Assembly: GCA_030789695.1 (NCBI GenBank)
Contig: JAULAV010008621.1
Span: 18,943 to 82,942, forward strand
Length of the DNA: 64,000 nt
DNA from: Scilla litardierei
Taxonomy: Eukaryota; Streptophyta; Magnoliopsida; Asparagales; Asparagaceae
Direction: 5' to 3'
The notes under the pieces were generated by a model that was not told the DNA's origin, ran no database searches, and saw only the letters and a list, made by a program, of their open reading frames with translations. Position 1 is the first letter of the stretch. Every line of letters starts with the position of its first letter. This document shows positions 1 through 12,778 of this stretch, piece by piece. Made by a program: the position numbers and the translations under genes.

Positions 1-3000
1 TTTGGCCAAAAATAATTTCATTTAATAATAAGATACATATCTTCGAGAAAAATATAGAAACCTAGTCATGAGCTCAAAAAAGTTGTAAACATATCCGTTG
101 AAATTAAAAGATCGACATCTTCAACTGAAAAATAAGAGAAGGCAAAATTAGACTATAAAATCATATCATTTAATAAAAATATCCAAATATTCAATAAAAT
201 GAAGAAAATAACACAGAGCTAAGAAAATTCAGTAAAAATTTCCATTGTAACCGGGAGATCGCTATCTTCAACAAAAAATTAATGGAAGACAAAATTAGGC
301 TATAAAATCATATCATTTAATATAAAGATACGTATCTTACAGAAAATATAGAAAATAACCCATAGATCAGAAAAATCCGTAAAAAAGTCAGTTGTAACCG
401 GGAGATCGCCATGTTCACTGAAAAATAAGGGAAGACTAACTTAGGCTAAAAAAATCATATCATCGAAAATTGTAGAAAATAGGCCGAAGCTCCGAAATAT
501 CCGTTAAAATGTCTGTTAGAACATGGAGAGCACCATCTTCAACGAAAAAAGTAAATGAAGACAAAATTAGGACAAAAAATCATATCATTTAATAAAAAAA
601 TATATATCTTCCTGGAAATTTAGAAAAATCACCCCGAGTTCAGAAAAATCCGCAAAAATGTCCGTTGAAACCTGCATATCATCGTACTAAACTGAAAAAT
701 AATTGCAGAAAAAATTACGCTACAAAAGTCATTATTATTTAATAAAAAGATCCATATCTTCAGTAAAATGTAGAAAATAGATCCGAGCGAAGAAAAATCT
801 GCAAAAATGTCCGTAGGAACAGGGAGATCGCCATCTATAACAAAAAATAAGAGAAGACAAAATTAGGTCAAAAATCATACCATTTAATAAAATGATTCAT
901 ATCTTTCATAAACTGTAGAAAATAGCCCAGATCTATGAAAAATGTGCAAAAATTTATGTTGGAACCGAAAGATCATCATCTACAATTAAAAAAATAAGAG
1001 AAGACAAAATTATGCTATAAAAATTATATCATTTAATATTCATATTCATATCTTACAGAAAATTTTGAAAATTGGCCAGAGCTCAGAAAAATTCATGAAA
1101 AGGTCTGTTGGAATCGGAAGATCGCCATATTCAACGAAAAAAATAAGGTAAGACATAATTAGGCTAGAATTTATATCATTTAATAAAAGATCCATATCTT
1201 CCAGAAAATTTAGAAAAATAGCCTCGAGTTCAGGAAAAAATCAAAAATTTCTGTTGGAACGGGAGATCGCCATCTACAACTGGAAAATAAGATAATACAA
1301 AATGAGGCCAAAAAATCTTAACATTTAATAAAAAGTTATGTATCTTCTTGAAAAATTAGAAAAATAGCCCTGATCTCAGAAAAATACGTAAAAATTTTCG
1401 TTGGAACCGGGAGATCACATTCTTTAGCTGAAAATAAGCGAAGACATAATTAGGCTAAAATCATATAATTTAATATAAAGATTCATATCTTACAAAAAAT
1501 ATAGAAAATAGCCCGTAGCTCAAAAAAATCTGCAAAAATGTTTATTGGAACATGGAGTTTGCCATCTTCAACTAAAAATAAGAGAAGACAAAATTAGACC
1601 ATAAAAATCATCTCATTTAATATAAAGATTCATATCCTACAGAACATATACAAATAGCTTGGAGTTCAGAAAAATCCGCAAAAATTTCTGTTGGAACTGG
1701 GAGATTGACATTTTAACTAAAAAATAAGAGAAGACAAAATTAGGCGATAAAAATCAATTCAATTAATAAAAAGATACATATCTTAAATAAACTGAAGAAA
1801 ACTGTCTCGAGCTCTGAAAAATTCGCAAAATTTCTATTTGAACCGAGATATCGCCATCATCAACAGAAAAATAAGAAAAGACAAAATAAGGCCAAAATTC
1901 TTATCATTAATAAAATGATCCATATCTTTTAGAAAATGTTGAAAATAGCCCAGATCTTATGAAAATCCACAAAAATTTCTGTAGGAACCGAAAGATTGCC
2001 ATCTTCAATTGAAATATAAGAGAACAGAAAATTAAGCTATAAAAATTATATCATTTAATATAAAGATCTACGTCTTTCAGAAAATGTAGAAAATTGCACG
2101 GTGCTAAGAAAAATTCTTTAAAAGGTCTGTTGGAATCGGGAGATCGCCATATTCAATGAAAAAATAAGAGAAGACAAAATTAGGCCCAAAAATCATGATA
2201 TTTAATAAAAAGATCCATATCTTCAAGAAAATATTGAAAATAGGCTCTAGGTCAGAAAAAATCCGCAAAAATGTCCGCTGGAACCGGGAGATCGCCATCG
2301 TCAACTAAAAAATAAGAGAAAACAAATTTAGGCAATAAAAATCATCATTTAATAAAAAACCATATCCTCAATTAAACGTATAAAATAGCACCGAGCTCAG
2401 AAAAATCTGCAAAATTGTCCATTGGAAACAGGAGATTGATTTCTCAACTGAAAAATAAGAGAATATAAACTTAGGCTATAAAAATCGTATCATTTAATAA
2501 AAAGATCACTATCTTCCATAAAATAAAGAAAATAGCCCGCAGCTCAGAAAAATCCGCAAAAATGTTTGTTGGAACCGAGAGATTGCCGTCTTCAATTGAA
2601 AAATATGACAAGCCAAACTTAGGCTATACAAATCAGATCATTTAATAAAAAGAGACATATGTTCCATAAAATGTAGAAAGTAGCTCGAAGCTCAAAAAAA
2701 TCAGCAAAAATTTCCATTGGAACGGGGGATCGACAGCTTCAACTGAAAAATAAGAGAAGACAAAAATAGGCCAAAAATCATATCCTTTAATAAAAAGATT
2801 CATATCTTTCATAAAATGTAGAAAATAGCCCCGAGCTCTGAAAAATTTGTAAAAATATCAGTTGGAACTAGGAGATTGTAATCTTCAACTGAAAAAAGAA
2901 AAGTCAAAATTAGGCAAAAAATCATATCATTTAATAAAAATACATATCTTACTGGAAATATAGAAAAATAGTCCCAAGCAAAGAAAGTTTGCGAAAATGT

Positions 3001-4078
3001 CCGTCGGAACCGGTAGATCGCCATCTTCACCTGAAAAATTTAGAGAAGAAAAATATAGGCTATAAAAATCATCTCATTTAATAAAAATATACATATCTTC
3101 CATAAAATGTAGAAAATATCACTAATCTCAGAAAAATCCGCAAAAATATCAGTTGGAACCGGGAGATCGATGTCTTCAATCGAAAAATATGAGAAGGCAA
3201 AATTAGGTCATAAATAAAATCATTTAATAAAAAGATTCATATCTTCTAGAAAATTTAGAAAATAGACCCGAGGTCAGAATAATCTGCAAAAATGTCCGTT
3301 GGAACTGGGTGATCGACATCTTCAGCAAAAAACAAAATAAGACAAAATTTGGCAAAAAATTATATCATTTAATGAAAAGATCAATAACTTTCTGAAAATG
3401 TAGAAAATAGCCCCCAGCCCAGAAAAATCCGCAAAAATGTCTGTTGGAAACGGGAGAATGGCATCTTCAGCTGAAAATTAAGAGAAGACAAAATTACGCG
3501 ATAAAAATTATATAATTTATTCTAAAGGTCCATATCTTTTAGATAATGTTGAAAATAGCCCGAGCTCAAAAAAATCCGCACAAATGTAAATTGGAACCGT
3601 GAGATCGACATCTTCAACTGAAAAAAGAGAAGAAAAAATTGGGTCAAAAAATCATATCATTTAATAATAATATCCATATGTTCTAGAAAAGGTAGAATAA
3701 TAGTCCCAAGCTAAGAAAAATCCGCCAAAATGTCTCTTGGAATGGGTAGATCGTCGAGAAGATAAAATTAGGCCAAAATGATACATATCTTCCAGAAAAT
3801 GCAGAAAGTAGCCTCGAGCTCAGAAAAATCCGTGAAAATATCTGTTGGAAGAGAGAGATCGCTATCTTCAACTGAAAAATAAGAGAAGAACAAATTAGGC
3901 AAAAAAAATCATATCATTTAAATAAAAGATGCATATCTTCAAGACAATAAATAAAATAGCACCGACCTAAGTAAAATTATCAAAACTGTCTGTTTCAACC
4001 GGGAGATCACCATCTTTAACTAAAATATTTTCTTGAAGATGCATATCTTCAAGAAAATAAAAAAATAGCTCCGACCTA
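1..4078 (-). repeat. ~147-bp satellite array, minus orientation
   Basis: About 28 tandem monomers read in reverse orientation: GGAGATCGCCATCTTCAAC followed by AAAATAAGAGAAGACAAAATTAGG and TATCATTTAATAAAAAGAT recur about every 145-149 bp. Monomers are divergent from one another, with many short indels. The array stops near 4078, just after a shortened monomer around 4020-4070. The ORFs of 60-75 codons in this stretch come from reading through the repeat and are not genes. Confidence 0.95.
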
Positions 4079-5455
4079 AAACATGGAATGTGCTCAAGCC
4101 TAATGAAAGAGGAGCTCAAATTCAAAGTGAAAGCGCACGTCAACATCTGATCGACTTCAAACGTCTTCATTTAAGTCTAGTATGTGAGTTGGTCTTTTAG
4201 AATTATATTAATGCCAAGATTATTTGCACACACAAAATGTTTTCGAAACAAAGTTTTTTGGAAAGCTATTTTTAAAATCGTTGAGAGCATTAGCTATTTA
4301 ATTTAATCTTCGTAGTCAACCTCTAACACCCGGGAGTTGATTATTCATATTCTAGCTGAGTTTCAGTGAAAAGTGCTTTGGGAGTCGACTACCAAAGGAG
4401 GGAGTCGACTACCAACTGCGTTTCTACCATTTGACTTTACTCAATTCTCTCATCTCCTTGATTTATGGTCCAAAGTCAAAAGTATTTTGAATTTCAAATT
4501 CATCTTAGAAACTCTAGAAATAGATCCCCTTGAGAACATTTCAAAGAACCAATTTTATTAACATCTTTTAAGCTAAAGTTATATTTCGGAAATTCTCAAG
4601 TCGCTCTCAATCGCTCTCATCGTTATAGCCAAATTCTGATTTTAAATTTCTGATCTCATATTTTTTTGAAAGTCCTTTTTGAGATCTATTTCATTTTGGC
4701 TATTAAAATCATTTTTCAAAATCCCTCGTTCTTGATTTAATATTCTTTGAAGGATCTAGATCACATCGCATCAATATATATTCTTTGTGTGATCTAAGAT
4801 CACTTTGAATTCTTTAAGCCACATAAGAACAAATTGCAATATTATCTTGGCTACAGAATTCGTGTTGGGTGTAAACCAATCTCCATCAAATATTGTGTAG
4901 AATTGGATCTTTGTTTTACTTGGGGTTTCCTTTGCGATAAGGGTTGTGAAAATCCTAGACAAGTCTAGGTGATTGGAAATCCTGGTAGGGATACTATGTC
5001 GTTGGAAATCCTAGCGAGTGAAGCTAGGTAATTACATTACCAAGGCAATAGTGGATTGAATCTCGTACCGGATTGGTCGGGGACTAGACGTACCCAGGTT
5101 ATGGGAAACCAGGATAAAGATCTCTTGTCTCTGCGTTTGTTTATTTATTTGTGCAAGATATTTCCTTGGTGTTAATATATCATCTTTGTAATCATTCATT
5201 AATATATTGCAAAGTTGTTTTTCTTTATTCCGCTGTGTTAATATCTCTCTTTTTATGATATTTATCAGTTTGTAATTATTCCTTGTAATTGCACTATCTT
5301 ATTTTGTTGATTAAGAACCAAGCGTAGATCACTCTACTTGGTTTCTTAGGCAACATTGGAAGGGAATTATTGTGTTGTACTAATGAACGGAAAAAATTTT
5401 AATTCATACAACACTTTTCAACCCCCCTTCTAGTGTTGTTTTGCCATCCACAGGA
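4079..5455 (+). mobile_element. LTR-like segment of a Ty1/copia element
   Basis: Non-satellite DNA beginning where the minus-oriented satellite stops. Near 4385-4420 it has a short direct repeat (GGGAGTCGACTACCAA, twice). From about 5040 it holds phrases I associate with plant copia LTRs: a stretch around GATTGAATCTCGTACCGGAT, then GGGGACTAGACGTACC and AACCAGGATAAAGATCTCTTG, and a C-run (CAACCCCCCTTCTAG) at 5424-5438. The right end is placed at about 5455, where an inverted gag piece begins. I found no primer-binding site and no target duplication. The left end is uncertain, and 4079-4330 is unassigned DNA. The calling of this as an LTR rests on pattern memory and is not secure. Confidence 0.5.
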
Positions 5456-5863
5456 TCCAACATCATCTTGTGGTTCGTCCCCGCTATCTTCATCCCATGT
5501 TGTCACACGTGATTTCCATTTCTTCTCCACATAGTTTCTTTTCATCACAGGGCAATATTTCATGAAATGGCCTTGTTTCTTGCAATAAAAACATTGCAAT
5601 AAATTAGCAGTATTGTGCTCAGAAGAATTATTTGCAGGATTAAATTTATTTAAACAATTGAACCTTTTTGTCATTTCAGCTCTTCCCTGTGGAGTCTTGA
5701 TGTATCTTCTAAATCCTCTCACCATTGACGCTAGCTCCTTATCAAGCTCTTCATCGCTTTCTTCAATGGCTTTAAATGCTAAAGCCTTCGAGCTCTTAGC
5801 CTCAGATTTCTCCTCGTTTTCTCTAGATTCTGTTCTCATTAATTCAAGCACATGCAACCTCAA
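5399..5863 (-). pseudogene. Ty1/copia gag fragment with CCHC knuckle (inverted)
   Basis: An open minus-strand frame of 154 codons. It carries an acidic and Ser/Lys-rich linker, then a retroviral-type zinc knuckle CFYCKKQGHFMKYC (CX2CX4HX4C, residues about 91-104), then a basic and acidic tail. This is the nucleocapsid part of a plant copia gag. The last ~19 codons (5399-5455) are antisense to the LTR-like segment and are not gag. There is no N-terminal gag domain. It lies head-to-head with the forward gag piece starting at 5866, so the region has been rearranged rather than simply truncated. Confidence 0.75.
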
Positions 5864-5865
5864 AT

Positions 5866-6739
5866 TTCCAACTAAAAAAGCAAGCGAATATCTTAAGCTT
5901 GTAGAAGAACGCTTTTGTTCTGTGGATAACTTTCTTGTTGGTGCATTAATGTCTCAACTTATGTCCACGAAGTTCATGGGACTAAGAACATGCAAGAAGA
6001 TATCCTTAAAATGACAAACATTGACGCAAGACTTAAGTCATTAGGTATGCAAGTGGATGATTCCTTCTTCGTTCATTTTATTTTAAATTCATCACCTTCT
6101 AAGTATGATGCTTTTCAAATCAATTTTAACATTATAAAAGGACACGTGGGATATTAATGAATTAACTGTAAAGATCATTTAAGAGGAAAATAGGTTAAAG
6201 AACTTGGGTGGACACTCTGTTAACCTTACCACTCATGAAACTGTAAAGTTACCCAAGCCAAAAGATAAGAAATTCAAGAGGAAATGACCTATTAAAGTTG
6301 AACATTCTAGAAAGAAGGAACACTATGTGAATAGGTGTCGTTTCTACAAAAAGGAAGGACATTGGTAGAAGGATTGTCTCTAATGTAAGGCATGGTTTTA
6401 AAAGAAAGGGATTTCATTCGATCCAAACCACAAACCTCATTAAGAACTATCTGTTTATGTGGAATCGCATGAAGGCTCCTATTAAAGGCATATGAACTTA
6501 TCGTCTAATCTTTGATACTGGCTATCAATTGGACTTAAGAACTTAAGTATGACTCTTTATGTTCCTACAATTACAACGAATCTTGTTTCACTTCTGAAGT
6601 TGGATTTAAGTGGTTATAAATGTAAATTTGAACATGGATGTTTTAATTTATACAATCATGTTAAACTTGTTAATTCAGATATACTTATTGATGGATTGTA
6701 TGAATTGAATATTAATAATGAATTATCTGAACCTTGGTG
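5866..6739 (+). pseudogene. Ty1/copia gag to pre-integrase fragment, copy 1
   Basis: Broken remains of gag: the UBN2-type helical region (KMTNIDARLKSLGMQVDDSF near 6010-6070, then FILNSSPSKYDAFQINFN), a degraded zinc knuckle (CRFYKKEGHW near 6340, second Cys lost, stop following), and a pre-integrase stretch at 6549-6720 (YVPTITTNLVSLLKLDLSGY, ending in DGLYELNINNE). Frameshifts and stops interrupt it several times. The protease core and everything after pre-integrase are missing. The 3' end runs straight into satellite at about 6740, at the same point as the related fragment at 10640-11666. Confidence 0.85.
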
Positions 6740-7486
6740 GATCTTTATATTATTATTAAATGATATGATTTTTATATCCTAAGTTTGTCTTCTCTACTTT
6801 TTTTCAATTGGAGATGGCGATCTACCGGTTCCAACGGATATTTTTGCAGATTTTCTTAACTTGGGGCTATTTTTCAATGATATGATTTGTATAGCCTAAG
6901 CTTGTCATCTTTTATTTTTCAGTTGGAAATGGAGGTATCCCGGTTCCAACTGACAATTTTACGGATTTATCTGACCTCGATGCTATTTTCCTGTATTTTC
7001 AGGAAGATATCGATCATTTTATTAAGTGATATGATTTTTTGGCCTAATATTGTCTTCTTTTATTTTTTTCGTTGATGATGGTGATCTCCCAGTTCCAACA
7101 GACTTTTTTACGGATTTTTCTGAGCTCTCGACTTTTTTTCTATATTATCAAGAAGATATTGATTGTTTTATTAAATGGTATGATTTTTTGGCCTAATTTT
7201 TTCTTCTCTTAATTTTTTTGTTGATGATGGCGATCTCTCGGATTCAACATACATTTTCGCAGATTTTACTGTTCTCTGAGCTATTTTCTGTATTATCTTG
7301 AGGATATCGATCGTTTTATTAAATGATATGTTTTTGGCCTAATTTTATCGTCTCTTTTTATTTGTTAAATTTTGCGATCTCCCGGTTCCAACGGATATTT
7401 TTGCGGAGATTTATGAGCTTCAAGGCTATTTTCTACATTTTTTGAAAGATAAGAATCTTTATGTTAAATGATATGATTTTTATATT
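6740..7486 (+). repeat. ~147-bp satellite, plus orientation
   Basis: About five monomers in plus orientation, the first starting part-way through a unit right after the gag fragment. The second monomer (around 6865) is shortened: CTATTTTTCAATGATATG skips the usual GGAAGATATGGATC segment. Confidence 0.93.
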
Positions 7487-7990
7487 CTAATCAAATTTAT
7501 CTAAAAAGTCGTAGAAAATCAGGTTCATCAGATTCATGAAAACGGCGGGTGCATTGGTTACACCGAAAGGCATAACCACAAACTCGTAGTGTCCATACTT
7601 CGTCCTGAACGATGTCTTCGGAACTTCTTCCTTCTTCAACTTCAGCTGATGATAACCACTCCTCAGATCCAACTTCGAAAACACCCTCGAACCTCCAAGC
7701 TGATCAAAAATATCATCGATGCGAGGCAACGGGTATTTATTCTTGATGGTCACCGCATTCAGCTCCCGATAGTCCACGCACATGCGACGCGAACCATCCT
7801 TCTTCTTCACCAGCAGCACCGGTGCTCCCCACGGAGACACACTAGGATTGATATAACCCTTCTGCAAAAGCCCATCCAGCTGCTTCCGCAATTCCTCCAA
7901 CTCAGCGGGTGCCATACAATAGAGCGCCTTCGAAATCGGCTGCGCTCCCGGAATAAGATCAATAGAAAATTTCGGAGCTCGATTGAACAT
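7487..7990 (-). pseudogene. Ty3/gypsy reverse transcriptase fragment
   Basis: An uninterrupted minus-strand reading frame of about 165 codons covering the N-terminal half of a Ty3/gypsy RT: LPPAELEEL-like helix, [68 protein letters not shown] and a truncated end at FLDKFD. It stops just before the catalytic Y-x-D-D motif, so it cannot be active. On its 5' side the frame continues into satellite antisense (8056 to about 7990), giving a fused ORF with ~25 satellite-derived residues. About 35 bp of the monomer is missing at the insertion point, and no target duplication is seen. This fits repair-type capture, not integration. The lack of stops suggests it is younger than the copia pieces. Confidence 0.92.
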
Positions 7991-10639
7991 AGCAATCTCA
8001 CGGTTCCAACGGACATTTTTTGCAGATTTTTCTGAGATCGGTGCTATTTTCAACATTTAATGGAAGATATTGATCTTTATATTAAATGATATAATTTTAA
8101 TAGATTAAGTTTGTCTTCTATTTTTTAAGTAGAAGATGGTGATCTCCTGGTTCCAACGGATATTTTTGCGGATTTTTATAAGCTTGGGGCAGTTTTTCTA
8201 CATTTTCTGGAAGATATGTATCTTTTTATTAAATGATATGAATTTTTGGCCTAATTTTGTCTTCTCTTATTTTTTCCGTTGAAGATAGAGATGTCCCTGT
8301 TACAACGGACATTTTTACGGATTTTACCTCCGGGGTATTTTCTTAATTTTCTGTAAGATATGAATCTTTATATTAAATGATATGATTTTTATAGCCTAAT
8401 TTTGTCTTCTCTTATTTTTCAGTTGAAGATGGTGATATCCCGGTTATAACGAACATTTCTGCGGATTTTGCTGAGCTCAATGCAATTTTCAATTTTTTTG
8501 GAAGATATAGATGTTTTTATTAAATGATATGATTTTTTGGCCTAATTTTGTCTTCTCTAATTTTTCCGTTGAAGATAGCGTATGAATTTTTTTGAGCTCC
8601 GTGCTACTTTCTACATTTTCTATAAGATATGGATCTTTATATTAAATGATATGATTTTTTATAGCCTTATTTTACATTCTCTTATTTTTCAGTTGAAGAT
8701 TGCGATCCACCAGTCCCAACGGAAATTTTTGCTGATTTATCTAACCTTCGATCTATTTTCTACATTTTCTGTAAGATATGGACCTTTAAATTAAATGATA
8801 TGATTTTTATCGCCTTATTTGTATCTTCTCTGTTTTTTCAGTTGAAGATGGTGATCTCCCAATTCCAACAGACATTTTTGCTGATTATTCCAAACTCGGG
8901 TCTATTTTCTACATTTTCTGGAAGCTATAAATATAATATTTATATAGCCTAATTTTGTCTTCTTATATTTTTCAGTTGAAGATGGTGATTCCGGTTCCAA
9001 CGGACATTTTTGAGGATTTTTCTGAGCTCGAGTCTATTTTCTTCATTTTCTGGAAGATATGGATCTTTATTTTAAATGATATGATTTATATAGCCTAATT
9101 TTGTCATCTCTTATTTTCCAGTTGAAGATGGCGATATCCCGGTTCCAAGGGTTTTTGTAGATTTTTCTGAGCTCAGTAGTATTTTCTACATTTTCTGGAA
9201 GATATGTATCTTTTTATTAAATGATGTGATTTTTTGGCCTAATTTTGTATTCTCTTATTTTTTTACGTTCAATATGGCGATCTCCTGGTTCCAACTGAAA
9301 TTTTTGCATATTTTCCTGGGCTCGGGGCTATTTTCAACATTTTCTGTAAAATATGGATCTTTATATTAAATAATATGATTTTTATCGCCTAATTTTCTCT
9401 TCTCCAATTTTTAAGTTTAAAATGGCATTCTCCTGGGTCCAACTGAAATTTTTACCGATTTTTCTGAGCACGGGGCTATTTTCTAAATTTTACGAATGAT
9501 ATGGATATTTTTTATTAAATGATAAGATTTTTGGCTTAATTTAGTCTTTTTCTTATTTTTTTTAGTTGAAGATGGCGATCTACCGGTTCCAACGGTCATT
9601 TTTGGTGGATTCTTCTGAAATCCAGTCTATTTTCTACATTTTCTGGAAGATATGAATATTTTTATTAAATGATATGATTTTATGGCCGAATTTTGTCTTC
9701 CCTAATTTTTAAGTTGAAAATTGCGATCTCCTGGTTCCAATGAACATTTTTGCGGATTTTTCTAAGCTTGGTGTTATTTTCTACATTTTCTGATAGATAT
9801 GGTTCTTTATATTAAAAGATATGATTTTTATATCCTAATTTTGTCTTCTCTTATTTTTCAATTGAAAATGTCGATCTTCTCCAATGGACATTTTTGCATA
9901 TTTTTCTAACATCGGGGCTATTTTTTGCGTTTTATGGAAGATATGGATCTTTTTATTAAATGAAATAATTTTGAACCTAACTTTGTCTTCTCTTATTTTT
10001 TAGTTGCGGATCGATATTTCTCGGTTCCAACCGACATTTTTGCGGATTTTTCTGAGCTCGGGGATATTTTCTTTATTTTCTGGAAGATATCGATCGTTTT
10101 ATTAACTGATATGAATTTTTAGCCTAATTTTGTATTCTCTTATTTTTTTCATTCAATATGGCAATCGTCCGGTTACAATGAACTTTTTTACAGATTTTTC
10201 TAAGCTCATGCTTATTTTCTACATTTTCTGTAAGATATGGATCTTTATATTAAATGATATGAGTTTTATCGTCTAATTTTTTCTTCTCCTATCTTTTAAT
10301 TTGCGATGGTGATCTCCTGGTTCCAACGGAAATTTTTGCGGATTTTTTTGAGCTCGGGTCTACTTTCTAAATTTTATGAAAGATATAGATCTTTTTATTA
10401 AATGAAATGATTTTTTGGCCTAATTTTGTATTTTCTTATTTTTAAGTTGAAGATGGCGATCTCCCAATTCCAACAGACATTTTTTGCGAATTGTTCTAAG
10501 CTTCAGGCTATTTTCTGTATTTTTTAGAAGATATGGATCGTTTTTTAAATGATATGATTTTTGGCCTAATTGTGTTTTCTCTTATTTTATCTCCCGGTTT
10601 CAACGGACATTTTTGCTGATTTTTCTGAGCGCAGGGCTA
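7991..10639 (+). repeat. ~147-bp satellite, plus orientation
   Basis: About 18 plus-oriented monomers with variable length. No gene is supported in this stretch; ORFs such as the one at 8582-8794 are repeat read-through. Confidence 0.95.
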
Positions 10640-11666
10640 TTTTTTAACATTTACTTGGTTTTGCATGAGGAAAAACATGATGTTATCACAGATGACAGCA
10701 CTAAGGATGAGGAGTTTAAGATGAAGTGTTGGGAATGGTCTAATAGTTTAAGCTTGATGTTTATGCGAACAACCAGGGCAAATAACATTAAGGGCACAAG
10801 TCCACAAATTGAAAAGCAAGCGAATATCTTAAGCTTGTGGAAGAATGCTTTCGTTATGTGGATAAGTCTCTTGCTGGTACATTAATGTTTCAACTTACGT
10901 ACATGAAGTTCAATGGGAATAAGAGCAAGCAAGAACACATCATTGAAATGACAAACATTGTAGCAAGACTTAAGGCATTAGCTATGCAAGTGGATGATTC
11001 CTTCCTCGTTCAGTTTATACTGAATTCATTACCTTCTGAGTATGGAACTTTCCAAATAAATTATAACATTATAAAGGACAAGTGTGATATTAATGAATTA
11101 ACTAAAAAGCTCATTCAAGAGGAAAATAGGTTAAAGAACTTTGGAGGACACTCCGTTACCTAACCAGTCATTTAACTGCAAAGTTGCTCAAGCCAAAACG
11201 TAAGAAATTCAAGAGGAAAGGATGTATTAAAGGTGAACATTCTAGAAAGAAGGAACATTATGGGAATAAGTGTCGTTTCTACAAAAAGAAAGGACATTGG
11301 CAGAAGGATTAGCTCAAATGTAAGGCATGGTTTTCAAAAGAAAGGGATCCCGTTCAATCCAAAGCACAATCCTCAATAAGATCTATCTGTTTATGGGGAA
11401 TCACACAAAGGATCCTATTAAAGGCATATGAACTTATCGTCTAGTCCTTGATACTGGCTATCAATTGGACTTAAGTATTACTCTTTTTGATCCTACAATT
11501 ACCTGGAATCTCTTTTCCCTTCTGAAGTTGGATTTAAGTGGTTATAAATGTAAATCTGAACATGGATGTTTTAATTTGTATAATCGTGTTAAATTTGTTG
11601 ATTCTGATATACTTATTGATTGATTGTGTAAATTAAAGCTTAATAATGAATTTCTGAACCCTTGTT
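10640..11666 (+). pseudogene. Ty1/copia gag to pre-integrase fragment, copy 2
   Basis: Same element as the fragment at 5866-6739, with about 185 more bases at the 5' side (10640-10825, including MKCWEWSNSLSLMF). The clearest piece is 10837-11163: FRYVDKSLAGTLMFQLTYMK, then KQEHIIEMTNIVARLKALAM, FILNSLPSEYGTFQINYN and ELTKKLIQEENRLKN. A frameshift separates it from the upstream frame. The zinc knuckle (CRFYKKKGHWQKD, near 11270) lacks Cys2 and ends in a stop. The pre-integrase part has many stops. It shares its 3' satellite junction with copy 1, which shows they descend from one capture event. Confidence 0.88.
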
Positions 11667-12119
11667 GATCTTTATCTTTTTATTAAATGATATGATTTTT
11701 ATATCCTACGTTTGTCTTCTCTTTTTTTTGTTGGAGATGGTGGTCTAATGGTTCCAACGGACATTTTTGCGGATTTTCCTTAACTTAGGAGATTTTCATA
11801 ATTTTCTGTAAGATATGTATCTTTTTATTAAATGATATGATTTTTATAAGCTAATTTTTTCTTCCCTTTTTTCAATTAAAGATGATGATCTCCCAGTTCC
11901 AATGGACATTTTTGCGGATTTTTTTGAGCACGGGGCTATTTCTGAATTTTCTAAAAGATAAGTATCTTTTATTAAATGATATGATTTAATGGCCTAATTT
12001 TGTCTTCTCTTATTTTTTCAGTTGAATATGGCAATCTCCGGTTCCAACAGACTTTTTTGCAGATTTTCTGTGCTTGCGGCTATTTTCTACATTTTCTGGA
12101 AGATATGTATCTTTTTATT

Positions 12120-12778
12120 ATATGATATGATTTAATGGCCAGTCATCACGTATTTTTCAGTTGAATATGGCGATCTCCCGGTTCTAACTGACAATTTTGT
12201 GGATTTTTTTGAGCTTAGTGCTATTTTCTACATTTTTTGAAGGATATGTATCTTTTTATTAAATGATATGATTTTTGTAGCCTAATTTTGTCATCTCTTA
12301 TTTTTCAGTTGAAGACGGTGATATCCCAGTTCCAACAGACATTTTTTGCGGATATTTCTGAGCTCAGGACTATTTTCGAAATTTTCTGTAAGATAAGGAT
12401 CTTTTTATTAAATGATATGATTTTTCTAGCCTAATTTTTTCTGCTCTAATTTTTCAGTTAAATATGGCGATCTCCCAGTTCCAACTGATATTGTTGCAGA
12501 TTTTTATGACTTCTGGGTTAGTTTCTGCATTTTATTGAGGATATAGATCTTTTATTAAATGATATGATTTTTATAGCCTAAATGTGTCTTCTCTTATTTT
12601 TCAATTGAAGATGGCAGTCTCCCAGTTCCAACATACATTTTTATGGATTTTTTGACCTCGGTGATATTTTCTATATTTTGTGGAAGATATCGATCGTTTT
12701 AATAAATAATATGATTTTTTGGCCTAATTTTGTCTTCTCTTATTTTTTCAGCGATGATGGCAATCTCCCGATTCCAAC
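12120..12778 (+). repeat. Higher-order block, left copy of ~2.48-kb pair
   Basis: Four to five monomers whose private variants match 14595-15246 in order: GATTTAATGGC, then GTTGAATATGGCGATCTCCC, TTTTTGTAGCC, GGTGATATCCC with GATATTTCTGAGCTCAGGAC, ATTGAGGATATAGAT, and GGAAGATATCGATCGTTTT followed by GATGATGGCAATCTCCCGAT. Spacing to the right copy is about 2476 bp. Confidence 0.75.

Noticed and set aside
4373..4962. Short ORFs in the LTR-like segment
   Set aside because: No coding motif; the region looks like non-coding LTR DNA.
5613..6014. Plus-strand 133-codon ORF spanning the gag junction
   Set aside because: First half is antisense of the inverted gag piece; only the last part from about 5866 is real gag sequence.
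7589..8035. Plus-strand ORF opposite the gypsy RT piece
   Set aside because: Antisense shadow of the RT frame, which carries clear RT motifs.
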